NCBI GenBank assembly: GCA_963978905.1
Contig: OZ022261.1
Coordinates: 12,993,475-13,057,474, forward strand
DNA length: 64,000 nucleotides
From: Trichostrongylus colubriformis
Taxonomy: Eukaryota; Nematoda; Chromadorea; Rhabditida; Trichostrongylidae
Reading direction: 5' to 3'
The position numbers were made by a program, and so were the translations under genes. The notes under the pieces were generated by a model. It did no database searches. It worked only from the letters and a program-made list of their open reading frames with translations, and was not told where the DNA came from. The stretch's first letter is position 1. Each line of letters begins with the position of its first letter. Shown here piece after piece: positions 8,923 through 21,204 of the stretch.

Positions 8923-11343
8923 TCGAATCGAATATGCGAATCGGGGCTATGAATGTGGGGTCGCTGACCGGCAAGTCCTGGAGGGTGGGACCAGATGAAA
9001 CGAAAACCAAGTCCTATACCTTCAGGAAACACGCAGGAAATGGGCGAAGGCTAGGGAGATTGGTGATGGTGTCAAACACTTACACAAGAACTGTGTCTCT
9101 ACAGTGGGCACAGTCAACGACCTAATCATGGCTGGAGGAATAGACACAAAGGAGGGGCACTTAACCATAATGACGGTGTACGCACCTCAAGCTGGCTTCT
9201 CTGAAGTTGAAAAAGACGAGTTCTATCCGAGCCTTGATGAACCATCAGAGCACTTCCAGATCCAAATCACTACTTCACCGTAGCGAGCGACCTGAATGGT
9301 CATGCCGGCTCTGCAGAAAAGGGCTGAGAGAGTGCACGGAGCAGGGACAGTGGGACAAGGAATGCTGAGGGAGAGAGGGTGCTTGACTTAGCTACAGCCC
9401 GCAACCTGGCTATCTGTAGTACGTTTTTCGCGAAAAGAGAAACTCGCAAGGTAAGCTACAGCAGCGGGAGAGGGCAAACGGAAGTAGACTATAAGCTCTT
9501 AAGGAGACCGTCCCTCAAAAGGGTAAAGGACTTCAAGGTACTGTCTAGTAAAGAAGTGGCCACCCAGCATAGGCCTCTCGTAGCGGACATTGTCATAGAG
9601 CTTCCTAGGAAAACAAAGATAAGGATTGAGCAGAGGATAAGATGGTGGAAGCTACACAGGGTGGAGAGGTATGACTAAAAAAGGAAGGAATTGAGGCTGA
9701 TTCTTCCATACTTCGGCGGTCCGCTTCAGGAGACCTGGGTTAAGGCCGCCAAGGTCATCTTACGGAGCCTAGAAGACCTCACCGCCAAAAATGTGGTGCC
9801 TAGAGGACCTCACCGCCTATGAAAGATGAACGAGGCTTACTAAGGCTACTGCAGTCAAAGCCAAGAACACGGAACTGGATACGTTATACGCGAGGTCAAT
9901 GGACAGAGAGACGAAAAACTTCGTCTCTAAGCTGGCCAAGGCCAGATAACGAGCCACTCGAAACACCAGAGGGGTAAAGACCGTAAAAAGCAGCGCCTGT
10001 GTCATCCCAAGTAAGCCAGAAGAAGTGAAAAGGAGGTGGCAGGAGTAATACGATGGGCTTCTGAATGAGGAGTTTCCGCGTAATGAAAGCTCATAGACCC
10101 ATGGAGGGAGGCCACGACTGGTCCAATCCTACCTGGACGAGTAGAGAGGTCCGTCGCATGCTAGCAATGATATATACAGGGTGGGCGGATGGTCTACATG
10201 GGGTATCGATAGATACTGGAAAGCGCTAGAGAAGTACGGGATAGTGTGGCTCACTCGATTTCTCAACAACAACATAGCGTCTAAATGAAGGATATGGCTG
10301 GAGGATCAGCCTGATCTCCCTCATCTTCAAGCAAAAGCGTGATGCAATGGACTGCTGACAGCGCGGAAGCAAGTTGACAGCGCATAACAAGAAGCGGTAC
10401 GAGAGGGTGATCGATTCAAGGCTGAAAGCGCTTATCTCTATCTCCCATGGACAGTTTTGGTTTATGAATGGAAAATCCACTACTGATGCCATCTTCATCG
10501 CCAGGCAGTTGATGGAGAAGTATCGAAGAAGCAGCGATCATGCTACCTGGAAATCCTCGAGCTCGAGAAAACCTTCGTCCGTTCCTACGGTCGGTACTCT
10601 GGAACACGCTCCGAGAACTCCATGACCGGAACGGCCGATCGCCCTTGTAAGGGATATGTACGACGGAGCTAAGGAAAGCGGTACGCACTTCGCACGGGCT
10701 GTCGAGTGAATGGATATTACGGCAGGGGTGCATCAAGCCGGCACTGGGTCCGTTCCTCCTCGAAAGGGTAGGGAACATCCGGTACTTCGGTAGTGATTAA
10801 GTTGCTGATGGTATTGTTGACCAGGCAACGAGGACCCGAGCAAACGCGGTATGGATGATCGGCGGTTCTACACGACGCTCAAGGGTGAGGTGTACCGAGC
10901 GGTGGTAAGGTCCGCAATGTTGTACGGGAGCGAATGCTAGCCCGTAACAAAGGCATGCGAAAGACAACAGGAAATGCGGCTGAAATGAAAAGCTGAGATG
11001 GGCATGCGGTTAGACGCGATTGGACAAGGTCAGGAAAGAGGACAAGAAAGCAATCATGCGGACGGCTCCTGTTCAGCTGAAGTTGAAGGAGCAGTCGCTG
11101 TGATGGTATGGACGTGTGCTGAGAAGATATAGAATCACCCCACAAGTAAAGCACTGGAGTTCGAAGCGCAAGGCAAGTTATCACGTAGGGCCTCAAAGAA
11201 GAGATGAAGGGACGTCATCAAGAACAACCTCACTGAAGTGAAAGCAACAGCGGAGGATACCTTGGATAGAAACAAATGGCGACGTCTGACAAGAACAAGG
11301 GACCCTGTGACGGCGCGTGATTAACGCCAAGAATAAGAAGAAG
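8923..11343 (+). mobile_element. Degenerate RTE-type non-LTR retrotransposon
   Basis: Frames read in order as an RTE ORF2. Endonuclease: MRIGAMNVGSLTGKS (8934), QETRRKWAKAREIGDG (about 9030), LTIMTVYAPQAGFSEVEKDEFY (about 9165), SDLNGHAG (about 9290), then EVATQHRPLVADIVI with IRWWKL (to about 9660). RT region: RYERVIDSRLKALISISHGQF and STTDAIFIARQLMEKY (10396-10535). C-terminus: VYRAVVRSAMLYGSEC (about 10890), WYGRVLRR (about 11106) and NLTEVKATAEDTLDRNKWRR (about 11230), with a 3' tail of AAG repeats. Many stops and shifts make it non-functional. Target duplication of about 17 bp (CTTGAGTGTGCA near 8911 and CTTGAGGGCAGA near 11349) brackets it inside the fold-back element. Confidence 0.9.
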
Positions 11344-11703
11344 ACACGCTTGAGGGCAGATTGATGACTGTGGGGCAGTATCAAGTGAAGGACGATGGCG
11401 GGTACATGACTCTCCCCATTTACATCAGCACCACTGCAGCATAAATGAGCGAGCAAAACTGAGCCATCTTGAGCCAAAGGGTCCGTGCTAGAAATGAATG
11501 TCATATTCGTGATAATTATTCTGAACAACACCTAACTGACAATTTTGAAGGAATCAGTTAAAAAAAGTTCTGCACCAAATTGGCGCCAACGTCAAAAACG
11601 GACGTCATATTCGTGATCAACCACAAATAACCCCTACAAAGTTTCAGCGGGAATTATTTTTCTACAACTATCGGTGTCTGGTGTAGTGACTGTTGATCAG
11701 TGC
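11344..11703. repeat. Right arm of the hAT-like fold-back element split by the RTE copy
   Basis: Continues the arm interrupted at 8922, with CACCAAATTGGCGCCAACGT and CATATTCGTGATCA as in the fold-backs at 33.5 kb and 39.2 kb. It ends in a decayed terminus near GATCAGTGC. Confidence 0.8.
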
Positions 11704-13479
11704 AACAAAACACTTTGGGGAGGGAGTCGCATTTTTCAAAAATTGCTCTTGACGATATAACGCTGAACCCTGCGGCACCTTTCTTACATGGTTCACGAGC
11801 TTTTCTTATATGTCTTGTAGCGCTCTTCTCACATGACACTTTCGCTCGATTTTTGCGATCATCTTTTTGAGGACGCAATATGCCATATAAGACGCATCCA
11901 GTAATAGTGGGTTCGGTGAATAAAGAATCCAAAGTTTAAATTAAGATTAACCTTTCCCTCGAGGTTGAGTGGAAAGTCGCATTTCTGAGGAACTCCTCTC
12001 GTCGAACGCAAAGTTATCCGCCACCATTCGAAGAGCGTGTGATGCATTTGAGGTGAAAACCACGACGTAATCCTCCGCAGTTACGTCGAAGTGTTCCAAA
12101 ATCATGAAATATACATATGTATCAAGTGTTTCAATTATTCAAGTGATGTACTTCAATTTGAGGAAGGCATAGCAAAGATCCAGGTGCTTCAGAAATATGC
12201 CTGTTTGAACAAGGTTCGTGGAACGCAATCCGCTCAGCTCACACTGTCACTTAAGGGCACAGCTGGCATTAATCAGGCTAGTCGGCTCACCTTGTTAGGG
12301 CAGTAGACGGCGCAGTATTAATCCAGAGGCATTCCTTTTGCGCTGCTGCGATGCTCCATCAAGGCGCTCGAACTCACTTTGACCACTCCCACTTGAGCTC
12401 CACTTTTGGTCAGCCAAGTTAAAAGGGTGTGGTAGGAGTCGGTTCAAGCCGATGCAGCTCCGTAATGGTGCACAGTCACATCGTAAAAAGGGTGCATCCT
12501 GGGGATCTAACCATGAATCTAGGAGGTTAGTCGACTAATATGGCTAACTCGAGGTATATGTTTGATGGCACGTCTGCTGGTGGGGGAGGGTGTGGAGCTG
12601 AATCGTCAATGGAGGATAACCTCGGGTGCCCGTCCAGGTCACGGTCTGCGAAGGGGAATGCAACACTTCCGCCATCCCAATGCTCTACCACCTATGACGG
12701 CCCGGGTGGGACGCTTCTTCCGGCGATATGGATCCGCTTTCTCGTCTGTGGAGGTATTAGGACAGTAACTGAATTCCACTTGACACGACAATTATTGTGG
12801 AGACGGTGACACCCTCTAATTTTTTCACGATTTTGAGGGGGGGGGGGTTGAGTGACTGGCGTATTCCAGGGGGTCCTAACAGCGTCAAGTATTTCACCAG
12901 ATACCCTCCACGATTCATGGCTTGCTTTAATTCCATGAGCTAGTAAATTTGTCCAGAAGGAACTGATGAAAATGAAAATCAACCGTGATCGAGCGTCCTG
13001 CACCATCGAATGAGTTGTAGTTGCAGTCATGTGATGAGAGTGAGGATTAGCCAAAGGGACTTTCAGAGCTAGTTCGAATACCTCCCTGAGCTGTTGCTCG
13101 GAGGGCAGGGCGGCACCAGCATGATCGAGGTATGGCATTCCTGCCTCTAGCCCTTAATTTTACATATGAGCGGTATGCGTCTAGTATGATCATTATCAGT
13201 AGGATACACGAACATTCAGATAAAATTGCGACTGAAAACAACGCTGAAAATCGGGAAATGAACGCCTGCAAATAGGGGCTAATCGTAGTGGCTCGGAAAA
13301 CGACAAGGCTCTCTTGTTGTCGCATGAGCGAAGATGTTTCAGTGCTGAATGGACTCCTCAAACATCGGTCCGCCCTATTTAGAACAAGGATTTGTTGGAA
13401 GCAGTATGGCTTACCTCTCGGCTGTCTACCAAACCCCAAGGTCGAGAAAATGACCCCCGATGTCCGTAGTTTCAATGTA
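11704..13479. other. No gene seen; GC-richer block and G run
   Basis: Short open frames on both strands, none recognisable. A GC-richer block spans about 12230-12770 and a run of 11 G lies at 12837-12847. Probably unidentified repeat debris. Confidence 0.4.
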
Positions 13480-14940
13480 TTCAGCGTCAGTGATCACAAA
13501 AATTTATTGAGTATTCTATTGTTCGTTGCTAGGGCAATCAGGGCAATGAACGCAGCCGATGATGGATTTTGAAAATTTTCCCGCCTCAGGAGTTTCATAA
13601 AGGCAGGGCAGGGTGTGAGAGGCCATTGGAAAACGGTCACAGGTTTGATTCCCAGGATAAAAATCTTGATTGAACAGAGGAGCTGGGTACACTTTAGTAC
13701 AGCACTACGCTTTCCTTCTAACTTTAACGAACTAGTGATCGGATTGACCTAAAAGAAAATTTGATGAACTGAGGCTTCGAACAAAAAAAAAGGAACACCC
13801 TCATTGCCGTGTACTCTCCTGCAGCCAATGAAAGTACCCTATTGAGAACCAGCCTTATTCATTGAGGAATTCTAATTATGTGTTATTGTGTACTTAGATT
13901 GTGTTTTCGATTCCTAAGAATATTTTTATGTTTGATCAATTTGTTGGTTTTCGGGTTCTTGAATGGTTGTTTTACGTTTTGCCTTCAGCAGCGTAATAAA
14001 CATAAACATAAACATTATTGGAGAGCGACTTCGAATCACTTACCTTCCTTAACCTTTGATTCTGTTCCGATTGAATATCAAAGCTCCGAGCGAAAATTTT
14101 GGTGCCTCCTGCATCAGAGATCACAAAAATTGATCAGCATTATATTGATCGCTACTCTATGGCACAGGGCAATGAACGCAGCCGATGATGGATTTCGGAA
14201 ATTTTCCCGCCACAGGTGTTTCATAAAGGCAGGGCGGGGTATGGGGCGCCATTGGAAAACGGTCACAGGTTAAATTGCTAGGATAAAACTTCTTGATTGA
14301 ACAGAGGAGCTGGATACACTTTAAAACAGCACGACGCTTTCCTTCTAACTTCTACGAACTAGTGATCGGATTGACCGAAAAGAAAAAATGGATAACTGAG
14401 GCTTCGAACGAAAAAAAGGGAACACCCTCATTGCCGTGTACTCTCCTGCAGCCAATGAAAGTACCTTAAATTCAAGAATCAGCCCTATTGGAGAGCGACC
14501 TTGAATCACTTACTTCCCTTATGCTTTGATTCTGTTCCTGATTTGATACTAAGCTCTGGCGCGAAAAATTTCAGTGCCTTTAGCATCACTGTTCACAAAA
14601 TTGATTAGCATTGATTGATCGTTAATCCTATCGCAAAAGCAATTGACGCAGCCGATGATGGATTTTGCAAATTTACTCGTTTAGGGGGTTTCATATAGGC
14701 GGGTTGCAAGGCTCCGCTTCATGACAGAACCGCCGTTGTACCGAGATAGGTTGTTTGACTGCGATGAATTAGGCACAATTAACCTGAGTTGGTTCAATTT
14801 CAGATTTGAAACAGTCATTGGTTTGGTTATCATGATTAATGGTACGAGACATATAGAAAAAGGACAATAACTTCGATTCGTTATAATAGTAACTTTGCTG
14901 TCTGAGTTATACAAAAGGAATGGCTTGAATAGGGGAGCAG
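13480..14940. repeat. Tandem cluster of a dispersed repeat (family R1), three units
   Basis: Three diverged direct copies of a unit containing GCAGCCGATGATGGATTT and TTTCATAAAGGCAGGGC occur near 13550, 14178 and 14647. The spacing between the second and third (about 470 bp) gives the native period. The first spacing is longer because a 155-bp LINE tail is inserted. Single copies occur at about 17095, 19840 and 21372. No coding potential. Confidence 0.85.
13858..14013 (+). mobile_element. Short 3' end of a LINE with a tandem ATAAAC tail
   Basis: This segment is absent from the equivalent place in the next R1 unit (compare near 14485). It ends in TAATAAACATAAACATAAAC. A 5'-truncated insert ending in a short tandem tail is typical of CR1-like non-LTR elements. 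The family assignment is inference. Confidence 0.6.
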
Positions 14941-15819
14941 GACATCTCAAGGGTGCGACCGTTGCCTTTGAGATTCAGTGAATTGGTCTTTAGATTGCTA
15001 CCGCGCAATTCGAGAACGAATCATCTGAGAAAGAATCACGAAGTCCGGTTTCTCCGTGTTCAATGGGAAATGCCATTTTGAAATGTACAGAAGAAACCTT
15101 GAGCTGGTCAAAAGGCGGTTAAATCATGGAATCCGCATAACTGAGTTCCGCAGTCACAACTGGCACAAGCTCGCAAGAAATCGTGACAACGAAGGCTCCT
15201 TTGGTTTTTATCAATCTTTGTACAAGCTTTCACTCAAGAAGGAAGGCGTGGGGTATCATTCAATAGAACAATTTGAACGCTGAAACCTTCAAGTTTGATA
15301 AAAAGAATTCCAAATTAGTTACCCAGCTGAGGGCTCAAACCAGCGAAAATGACATCGGAAATATAGAGAGATCTGCACTGCGCGGTGGAGGTGCAGTTCA
15401 GCAGTTTTCCAGGGAACGGAAATCGAAGAGCGCAACGATAAACGAGCAAGGAACACTATTACTTTTTGACGCCTTGTTCGATTTTCTGCATAACTAACGA
15501 ACGTGAGGTGGTAGGATGAGCGAGTCGAGTACAGACACCCGAAAACAGAAGCCGTTGCTGTAGCGTATCACAAGAATTATCTGTGATTGCCGACAGCCTC
15601 TTATCATTTGCCGGTGTCACTCATGCACCTTTACGGCCCACTTGACACGGAAATCGATTCGTATCACATGAAAATCCGTTCTTTGTTCCACTATTCACTG
15701 ATAGGTGACGCGAATGCATCCGCTCAACACCTTTGTGGAGATTTTCGGTTTCATAGCAATTTCCAAAATCATTCGAAAGTGAATCGAATTTGGAGCCTGG
15801 AAGGACAACTGCTGGGTGA
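14941..15819. other. No gene seen
   Basis: Several short + strand frames (15056-15283, 15273-15497, 15587-15919) with no recognised domain and no convincing splice-site pairs. I do not call a gene here. Confidence 0.4.
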
Positions 15820-15986
15820 GGCCGCGTTCATACTTTGTACAGGCAGGGCGAGGCTGCTTCACATTCAGCGAGGCAGAGTGGCACAGGGGAGGTGCAGAGA
15901 CGACAGGGAGACAGGGTAGCACAGGTGGGGACGCAGAGACAGGCAACCACGCACTGTAGCCGGCACTGCAAAGTATGTACGCGGCC
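15820..15986. mobile_element. PIF/Harbinger-like MITE, GGCCGCG family
   Basis: 167 bp, starting GGCCGCGTTCATACTTTG and ending CAAAGTATGTACGCGGCC. The flanks are TGA on the left and TTA on the right, a decayed 3-bp duplication. The interior is rich in CAGAGACGACAGGGAGACAG-like units and resembles, in opposite orientation, the copy at 29056. Confidence 0.85.
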
Positions 15987-16583
15987 TTACAAGCACCTTC
16001 GAACATACTTACTTAAGTGCTACCACACGACCCCAAGGCAGGGTTAGGACAGGGTTGAGGAATTTCGACGAGGGGCCGTATGTTGGGCAGGAAAGTTGGG
16101 GTGTATTTTGAGATCTGAAGAATTCTCGACCCTATGCAGTATCTCGGAGATTTTGGACCTTTGAATCTTGATAAAGTCGTCAATCGATAGTCAAGCTCAG
16201 TACAAGGTGGCGCAATGCCATCATCATCGATTTACGAGCTTTTTGTGAAGTGACGACCTATGACTGTAGGCATAAAGGCCGCAAATGGCTGAGGTATCCA
16301 TTTAATAGTATATCCACTACTTAACACATGGATCCAAAAAGGCGGCTCCGAAAAAAGTGGTCAGTTTTTCCTTTTGGGGAAATTCCTATCTAGAAAGCGC
16401 CTGGCACAAAATCATATCTGCTCCCTTTTGATGATAACTTCAAGCCCATTCCGACGACTGCTAGAACCCACTGTCAATAATTATTACTTCTTAGCTTATT
16501 ACCCATCTACTTGCACATGTACATGACGACACCAATGCTAAAGTCCCTTCTAAGCGCCCTGCAAAACAGACGCCAATAAAGAA
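15987..16583. other. No gene seen
   Basis: Unremarkable non-coding sequence between two MITEs. Confidence 0.4.
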
Positions 16584-16793
16584 GGTTGGGACACACGAAT
16601 CTGGGCCGTGATCCTGTAACAGCCTGTGGCCTTTGACCTAAGCCTTAAATAATTCAGACATTTTGTTCATGTAAATCGTGACCCCCTTGCAAGTCTGTTC
16701 CGTTGTATAGTCAAATAGTCTGAATTATTCATGTCACTGGGCAAAGGCCACAGGCTGTCACAGGGTCACGGCCTAGATTCGTGTGTCCCAACC
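16584..16793. mobile_element. Palindromic fold-back element of 210 bp
   Basis: Begins GGTTGGGACACACGAATCT and ends with the reverse complement. The arms run about 95 bases each with few mismatches, joined by a spacer near 16660-16710. I could not identify a target duplication, so the superfamily is open. Confidence 0.85.
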
Positions 16794-17089
16794 GTCACCC
16801 GAAAATAACAGGTACTTCACCATTCCTTCACTAAAATTTCTCTTCAGTCCCATCGTACATCTCGCTATCTGTTGTTGTAGTAGTCTTGAACTATATAAGT
16901 GGATGCTAACAATCCCTAAATAACAGAGTTAGCCCTGATTGAGAGAGCTTTGGACATTTATGGCTTCACGCATTGATTCTGTTTCTGAAAAAAACCTCAA
17001 AATTCTGATGTGTGTAGCCTACGTCTTTAACGTAAATGGTCAGAAAAATTATTGGCATTATAATGATCTCTGTTTCCATGACCCAGCGC
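16794..17089. other. No gene seen
   Basis: Non-coding spacer between the 210-bp fold-back and the next R1 copy. Confidence 0.4.
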
Positions 17090-17180
17090 AGACTGCAACG
17101 ATTTTGAATTTTCCCGCTTCACGAGTTTCATATAGGCAGGGTGGATTGCGGGACGCCGTTGAAAGTTGGATTTTGCTATT
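17090..17180. repeat. R1 repeat copy, partial
   Basis: Contains TTTCCCGCTTCACGAGTTTC and ATAGGCAGGGTGGATTGCGG, the conserved core of the R1 family. Confidence 0.75.
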
Positions 17181-17504
17181 GTTAGTATAGATTAGGCTTT
17201 CAAAATAGTTTAGTCCAATTGCTCTGTTAAAGCCTATGCTAGTTGACTCTTGCCGTTGAGTGAATGGACTAATGAACTAATGAACTAGTGGCTCAAACGA
17301 AGTGCATGGTGGACTGAGACTTCAAAAAAAAAAAAACGAATAAAGTCGATCACTGTTGGGTGCTGTCTTTTGGCTGATTACCTTAATTCTTAAAGTTAAT
17401 CCTTCAATAGAGTGACTCTATATCAATTACTGGTGCTATCGTTTGATATAATAAGTTGGCGCATAAGTCTTGCAACACTTGCCAAATTTCTTGTAGATTC
17501 ACTG

Positions 17505-17563
17505 CACTGCTTTAACTCACTATGGTTATCAATTTTTAATAACCACAGTGAGTTAAAGCACGC
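17505..17563. repeat. Short hairpin
   Basis: TGCTTTAACTCACTATGGTT is followed after about 12 bases by its near-perfect reverse complement AACCACAGTGAGTTAAAGCA. Arms are about 21 bases. Confidence 0.85.
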
Positions 17564-17783
17564 TCCGGTGATTTTCCAAAAGTATGTATATGCGGTGGCC
17601 TCGCTACTCTGTACATGGTAAGAAGCGGCTCAAATTCATAACCCCGCATTTGGACCCATGCTTTATAACAAGTGTTCTTGGGATCCCTAGTTAAAGAACT
17701 AGTTGCTATTATTTATGCTGCACTCACTATTGATGCCATCATCATTCCACAGTGTCCCGTGGCTACATATGTATGTTCTCTAT

Positions 17784-17944
17784 GGGTGTATGTCGTTTGG
17801 CGCGACCCTTGCAGCTAATTTGCCAATGGGGCGCATGCGCCGTCTGGACTCTCCCAGGTTTACCTAAGCCCTTTCAGGGGAGGACTTTGGCAGTGCCCCA
17901 TTGGCAAATTAGCTCCAAGGGGCCGCGCCAAACGACCGTCTCCC
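17784..17944. mobile_element. 161-bp MITE, copy 1 (8-bp target duplication)
   Basis: Starts GGGTGTATGTCGTTTGGCG and ends CGACCGTCTCCC. The arms pair over about 50 bases each. TTCTCTAT is present directly on both sides (17776-17783 and 17945-17952), which fits hAT-like insertion. A second copy of exactly the same length lies at 21884-22044. Confidence 0.92.
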
Positions 17945-18019
17945 TTCTCTATCAGTAAATGCGAATCTGTTGGCCACCCACCCAGTTGGATGTCCACCGC
18001 TCAGAATGATATCCCCGAA

Positions 18020-18306
18020 GTTATTATAAGGCTTCTTCTGTTATGCCAACGAGGTTGTTAGGTGGACGAGGTTTTTTTTGGTGGAGTGGTATTTGTTTCT
18101 GACGTACGGGGTCTCCGGTTTTTTCCTAGATCTTTCTCAGAACCGCTAAGGGGATGAGGCGTTTGACGGTACAGTGAACAGAATCCTGGATCTTGAGCCA
18201 CGTTTAGGCCTTTGAGGAAGACGATCTGGTCGAAACGTCAGGCCATCAATAAATATTCCACCTAACAACCTCCTTGGCATAACAGAAGAAGCCTTATAAT
18301 AATATC
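18020..18306. mobile_element. Fold-back element with arms of about 48 bp
   Basis: Left arm TTATTATAAGGCTTCTTCTG continues to about 18066. The right arm at about 18257-18304 is its reverse complement with one or two mismatches. Flanking CCGAAGTT on the left and GCCGAAGTTC on the right hint at a duplicated target, but this is uncertain. Confidence 0.8.
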
Positions 18307-18947
18307 GATGCCGAAGTTCTACGATAAGAGAAGTTGGAATCGATATCCTCGAAGGTTCCAAAGCGAATCTTGAGATCACAATGCTATAAATAAGAGCAGC
18401 TCGCCCTAGTCATGCGACAAGACTATCAAATGGCAGACTATTAAATGGCCTAGCTTTGAAATTGTTAGCAACTGAGGCACCATATGTACCAATTCACTGA
18501 ATCAGACTAGGAGCGAAAACACATACTGCCCTTCCTTGACAAAAAACCTGCAAGATTGGAGATAGAGGCTGGACACGCTATGTAAACCATGGCAAGGTGC
18601 CCTGCTGGCCGAGTAATGCGAAATCGTCTCCACGTGTGACAGTAGCTGGATTTCAAGCAGCTATTTTCTCCAGATTTCTTAAGAATGCCACGATCACACC
18701 TGCAGGAGGCGATACTGGTGCAAGGACTGCTGCTGATTTGTCTTCCAACACTGGCACCTATACCAGCATGCGGCAAAGATTAAGCAGGGAATGAGAAGGA
18801 GCTTAGCTAAAGTTCCGATTCATCTTGCGTATTCTCTTACCAGTTGGCGGTATATTACTGCGCGCGATTCATGACGATGTTGTGCAAACCTGTGAAGAAA
18901 GTAGAAACGGAAGTAAGAAAAAATAATAATTTGATGGTTTACCTTTA
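18307..18947. other. No gene seen
   Basis: Opposed short frames over about 18507-18794 match nothing I know. No splice-supported gene. Confidence 0.4.
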
Positions 18948-19290
18948 AAAACTCAGAGTCCCAGCTTTGCTGCGACGCGAGATATGAATTTCTCGTCATT
19001 CGCCTTTCGAGGCTCCTTATCAGCCCTTATCAGTTGCTATCACTTCCGTTCCTTCACCATTAATGTCCACTTCCCACCCCTATATTATCTTAAAAATTCA
19101 GGGTCCCAGCATTGCTGCGACGCGAGATATCAATTTTCCGTCATTCACCTTTGGAGACTCCTTATCAGCCCCTAACGGTGCTATCACTTCCGTTCCCTCA
19201 CCACTGATGTCCCCTTACCACCCCCTATATCACTTCAAAAATCCAGAGTCCCAGCTTTGCTGCGACGCGGGTATGAATTTCGTGACAGAC
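18948..19290. repeat. Tandem repeat, period about 145 bp, 2.3 copies
   Basis: The block starting AAACTCAGAGTCCCAGCTTT at 18948 recurs near 19094 and 19236 with about 85-90% identity by eye. It includes GCTGCGACGCGAGATAT and CTTATCAGCCC. No coding function is evident. Confidence 0.88.
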
Positions 19291-19834
19291 GGACGGAGGG
19301 ACAGTCAAAGGACGTTTTATACATAGTATAGGGATCTTAGGGTGCTCCGAATACTACTTAATCAGAGCGCTATAAGTAGTAGGAAGTTTGATTACCAGCT
19401 GTAATCGAATTATGTCTCCACGATTCTCCCGAATGTAGCATGTACGCTTCGGGACAGAGGGCATTGAACAGCTGCCCAATCATGGGAGGGAAGAGGTGTA
19501 AGACAGTAATGATTACACTGCTTATACATCTGAGAGTTTTGGGGTAGCAGAGTGCTAAAAAGGCTTTTTTTCTTTTTTCTTGGAGCATTCTCTTGTTAAT
19601 ACTTCCCCTTGGTTACGGCATGTCGCTTGACATATCAAATAAATAAAATAAATAGATAAAAATAAAAGAATAGTTTTCTGTCTTGCAAGATTTATGCACC
19701 AACCCGATATTTCTTTACAAAATTTGGCGCGCCCATATAAGTAATTTCGGTGTCTGTAGATGGCAGTGATTAGAAGAATTACTGACACTACACTGATCCC
19801 TTTTTCCATGGCTTAAAGCAGTAAATTACAGTCG
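19291..19834. other. No gene seen
   Basis: Non-coding. Short minus-strand frames only. Confidence 0.4.
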
Positions 19835-20040
19835 ACAATGAATTTTGAAAAATTTCCCGCTTCACGAGTTTCATATAGGCAGGGCGGATTGCAATGCAGC
19901 GCTTCATGGCAGAATCGTCATAATACCGATATAGGTGGTTTGATTGCGAACAAGTGGGGATATTTAGCCAGTGTGGATACAAATATAAGTTCCAACATAG
20001 CTTTTAATTTGTTGCTATGATTTACGGTATGAGAATTATA
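19835..20040. repeat. R1 repeat copy
   Basis: Shares ATAGGCAGGGCGGATTGC, GCTTCATGGCAGAATCGTC and a downstream TGATTTACGGTATGAGA block with the other R1 copies at about 14700 and 21380. Confidence 0.8.
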
Positions 20041-20142
20041 TTGGAGGTGAAGTAAATTCAATGTACTGGTAACGTAGCTGGCTGAGCTGTATTCGTTAAA
20101 AACTTTATTTAAATAGATGACCTGAGTGCATCTTCGCCCTTA

Positions 20143-20601
20143 AAGGAACCGGAAGGGGGTCCGAAACAAGAGAAACATACAAAGAAATGAGCATTTCGTA
20201 ACGAACGCAGAAGGTTAGAAGCGATAATCGGTGAAAAAACCCGAACTCAAAAGTGCATCGCTGCGGTGTGTATTCGCGCCTCATTCGCATCATCGCACTG
20301 GCGTTCCGAGTTGTCCGCTGTAGGAGACGGCCGCGGGCCAACTTTAGTTGTAGCAACTGACTCCCAGCGTAGTGGAGCGGCCATTCCCAACTACATTAAC
20401 ATTCATGTAAGTACTCTAGAAACAATATAAGAAAGAACAAAGGAGAAGGTAAAAGGAATGAACAACTTTATAATGGAAACATCTTCTCTTGGCACCATGC
20501 CAAGGCGTCAAATTGGCGAGTTTGTGCAATGGCGGCCACTTGAACTCGTCCACACTACGTCTGTTCTACCGTAAGCCAAAATTACTCCCTTACGGTGTCT
20601 T
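20143..20601 (-). mobile_element. TA-target MITE, copy 1 of a nearly identical pair
   Basis: 459 bp, with TA on each side (20141-20142 and 20602-20603). Termini are AAGGAACCGGAAGGGGG and, from the other side, AAGACACCGTAAGGGAG, an imperfect inverted repeat. Comparison by eye with 58561-59020 on the opposite strand shows only a few differences, so both copies are recent. A minus-strand frame over 20105-20356 is an artefact of this element. Confidence 0.93.
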
Positions 20602-20889
20602 TAAGTCCAATGGATTACCTACGTCCTGAACTGTGTGAATGTGGTGAATAAAGGAATCATTTAGAAAAGATCATGAGTTTCACGAAAGCTCAGTCTTCCG
20701 CACAGATTTTTTGTCTTTCGAGTAATAAATGGAATTATGAGTGCCTAGAGAAACGGACCGTTCACTAAATGCTTGAATGGCATGGATGAGTTTCCATTCG
20801 ACCATCCGGATGCAGAGTGCGCGGTAATGGGGTCACATGCCATGGCCTCCTTCAGTCTTCGAGGTTCACTTAAACATTTAACATAGCCT

Positions 20890-21080
20890 ACTATTGGCTG
20901 TAAGCGTATGGAACGTTGCTGCGAAACGAGTGTCACGTCAGTGCTGATGAGTTGGCGCTGACTGAGGGGTATGGTCATCGTCAGCTTACTCACCTTCCTT
21001 AGTTACATCTCCTCTTTCTACAGTACCACAAAATTCAGATCTGCCTTGTGGTCCGCAAAAACTGTTCTACTCATTGAACC
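20890..21080. repeat. Dispersed repeat, copy 1
   Basis: Matches 22150-22380 at about 70-75% by eye, with shared blocks ACGTCAGTGCTGATGAGTTGGCGCT-like and TCTTGCCTTACTGTCCG-like. Non-coding. Confidence 0.6.
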
Positions 21081-21204
21081 CTTCCAACTTTATGTATTCT
21101 AATATGATTGTAAGCGTGATGGCAATTACGGTGGAGCACACTTACTTCATTTTTTGATAGAAGTTGTATTTTTAAAAAAATGGAAATTGTCTGGATTGAA
21201 TAAA

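Noticed and set aside
20105..20356. Identical predicted peptide at two loci (also 58807-59076) suggesting a conserved gene
   Set aside because: Both lie in the same MITE in opposite orientation, so the identity reflects recent transposition of non-coding DNA.
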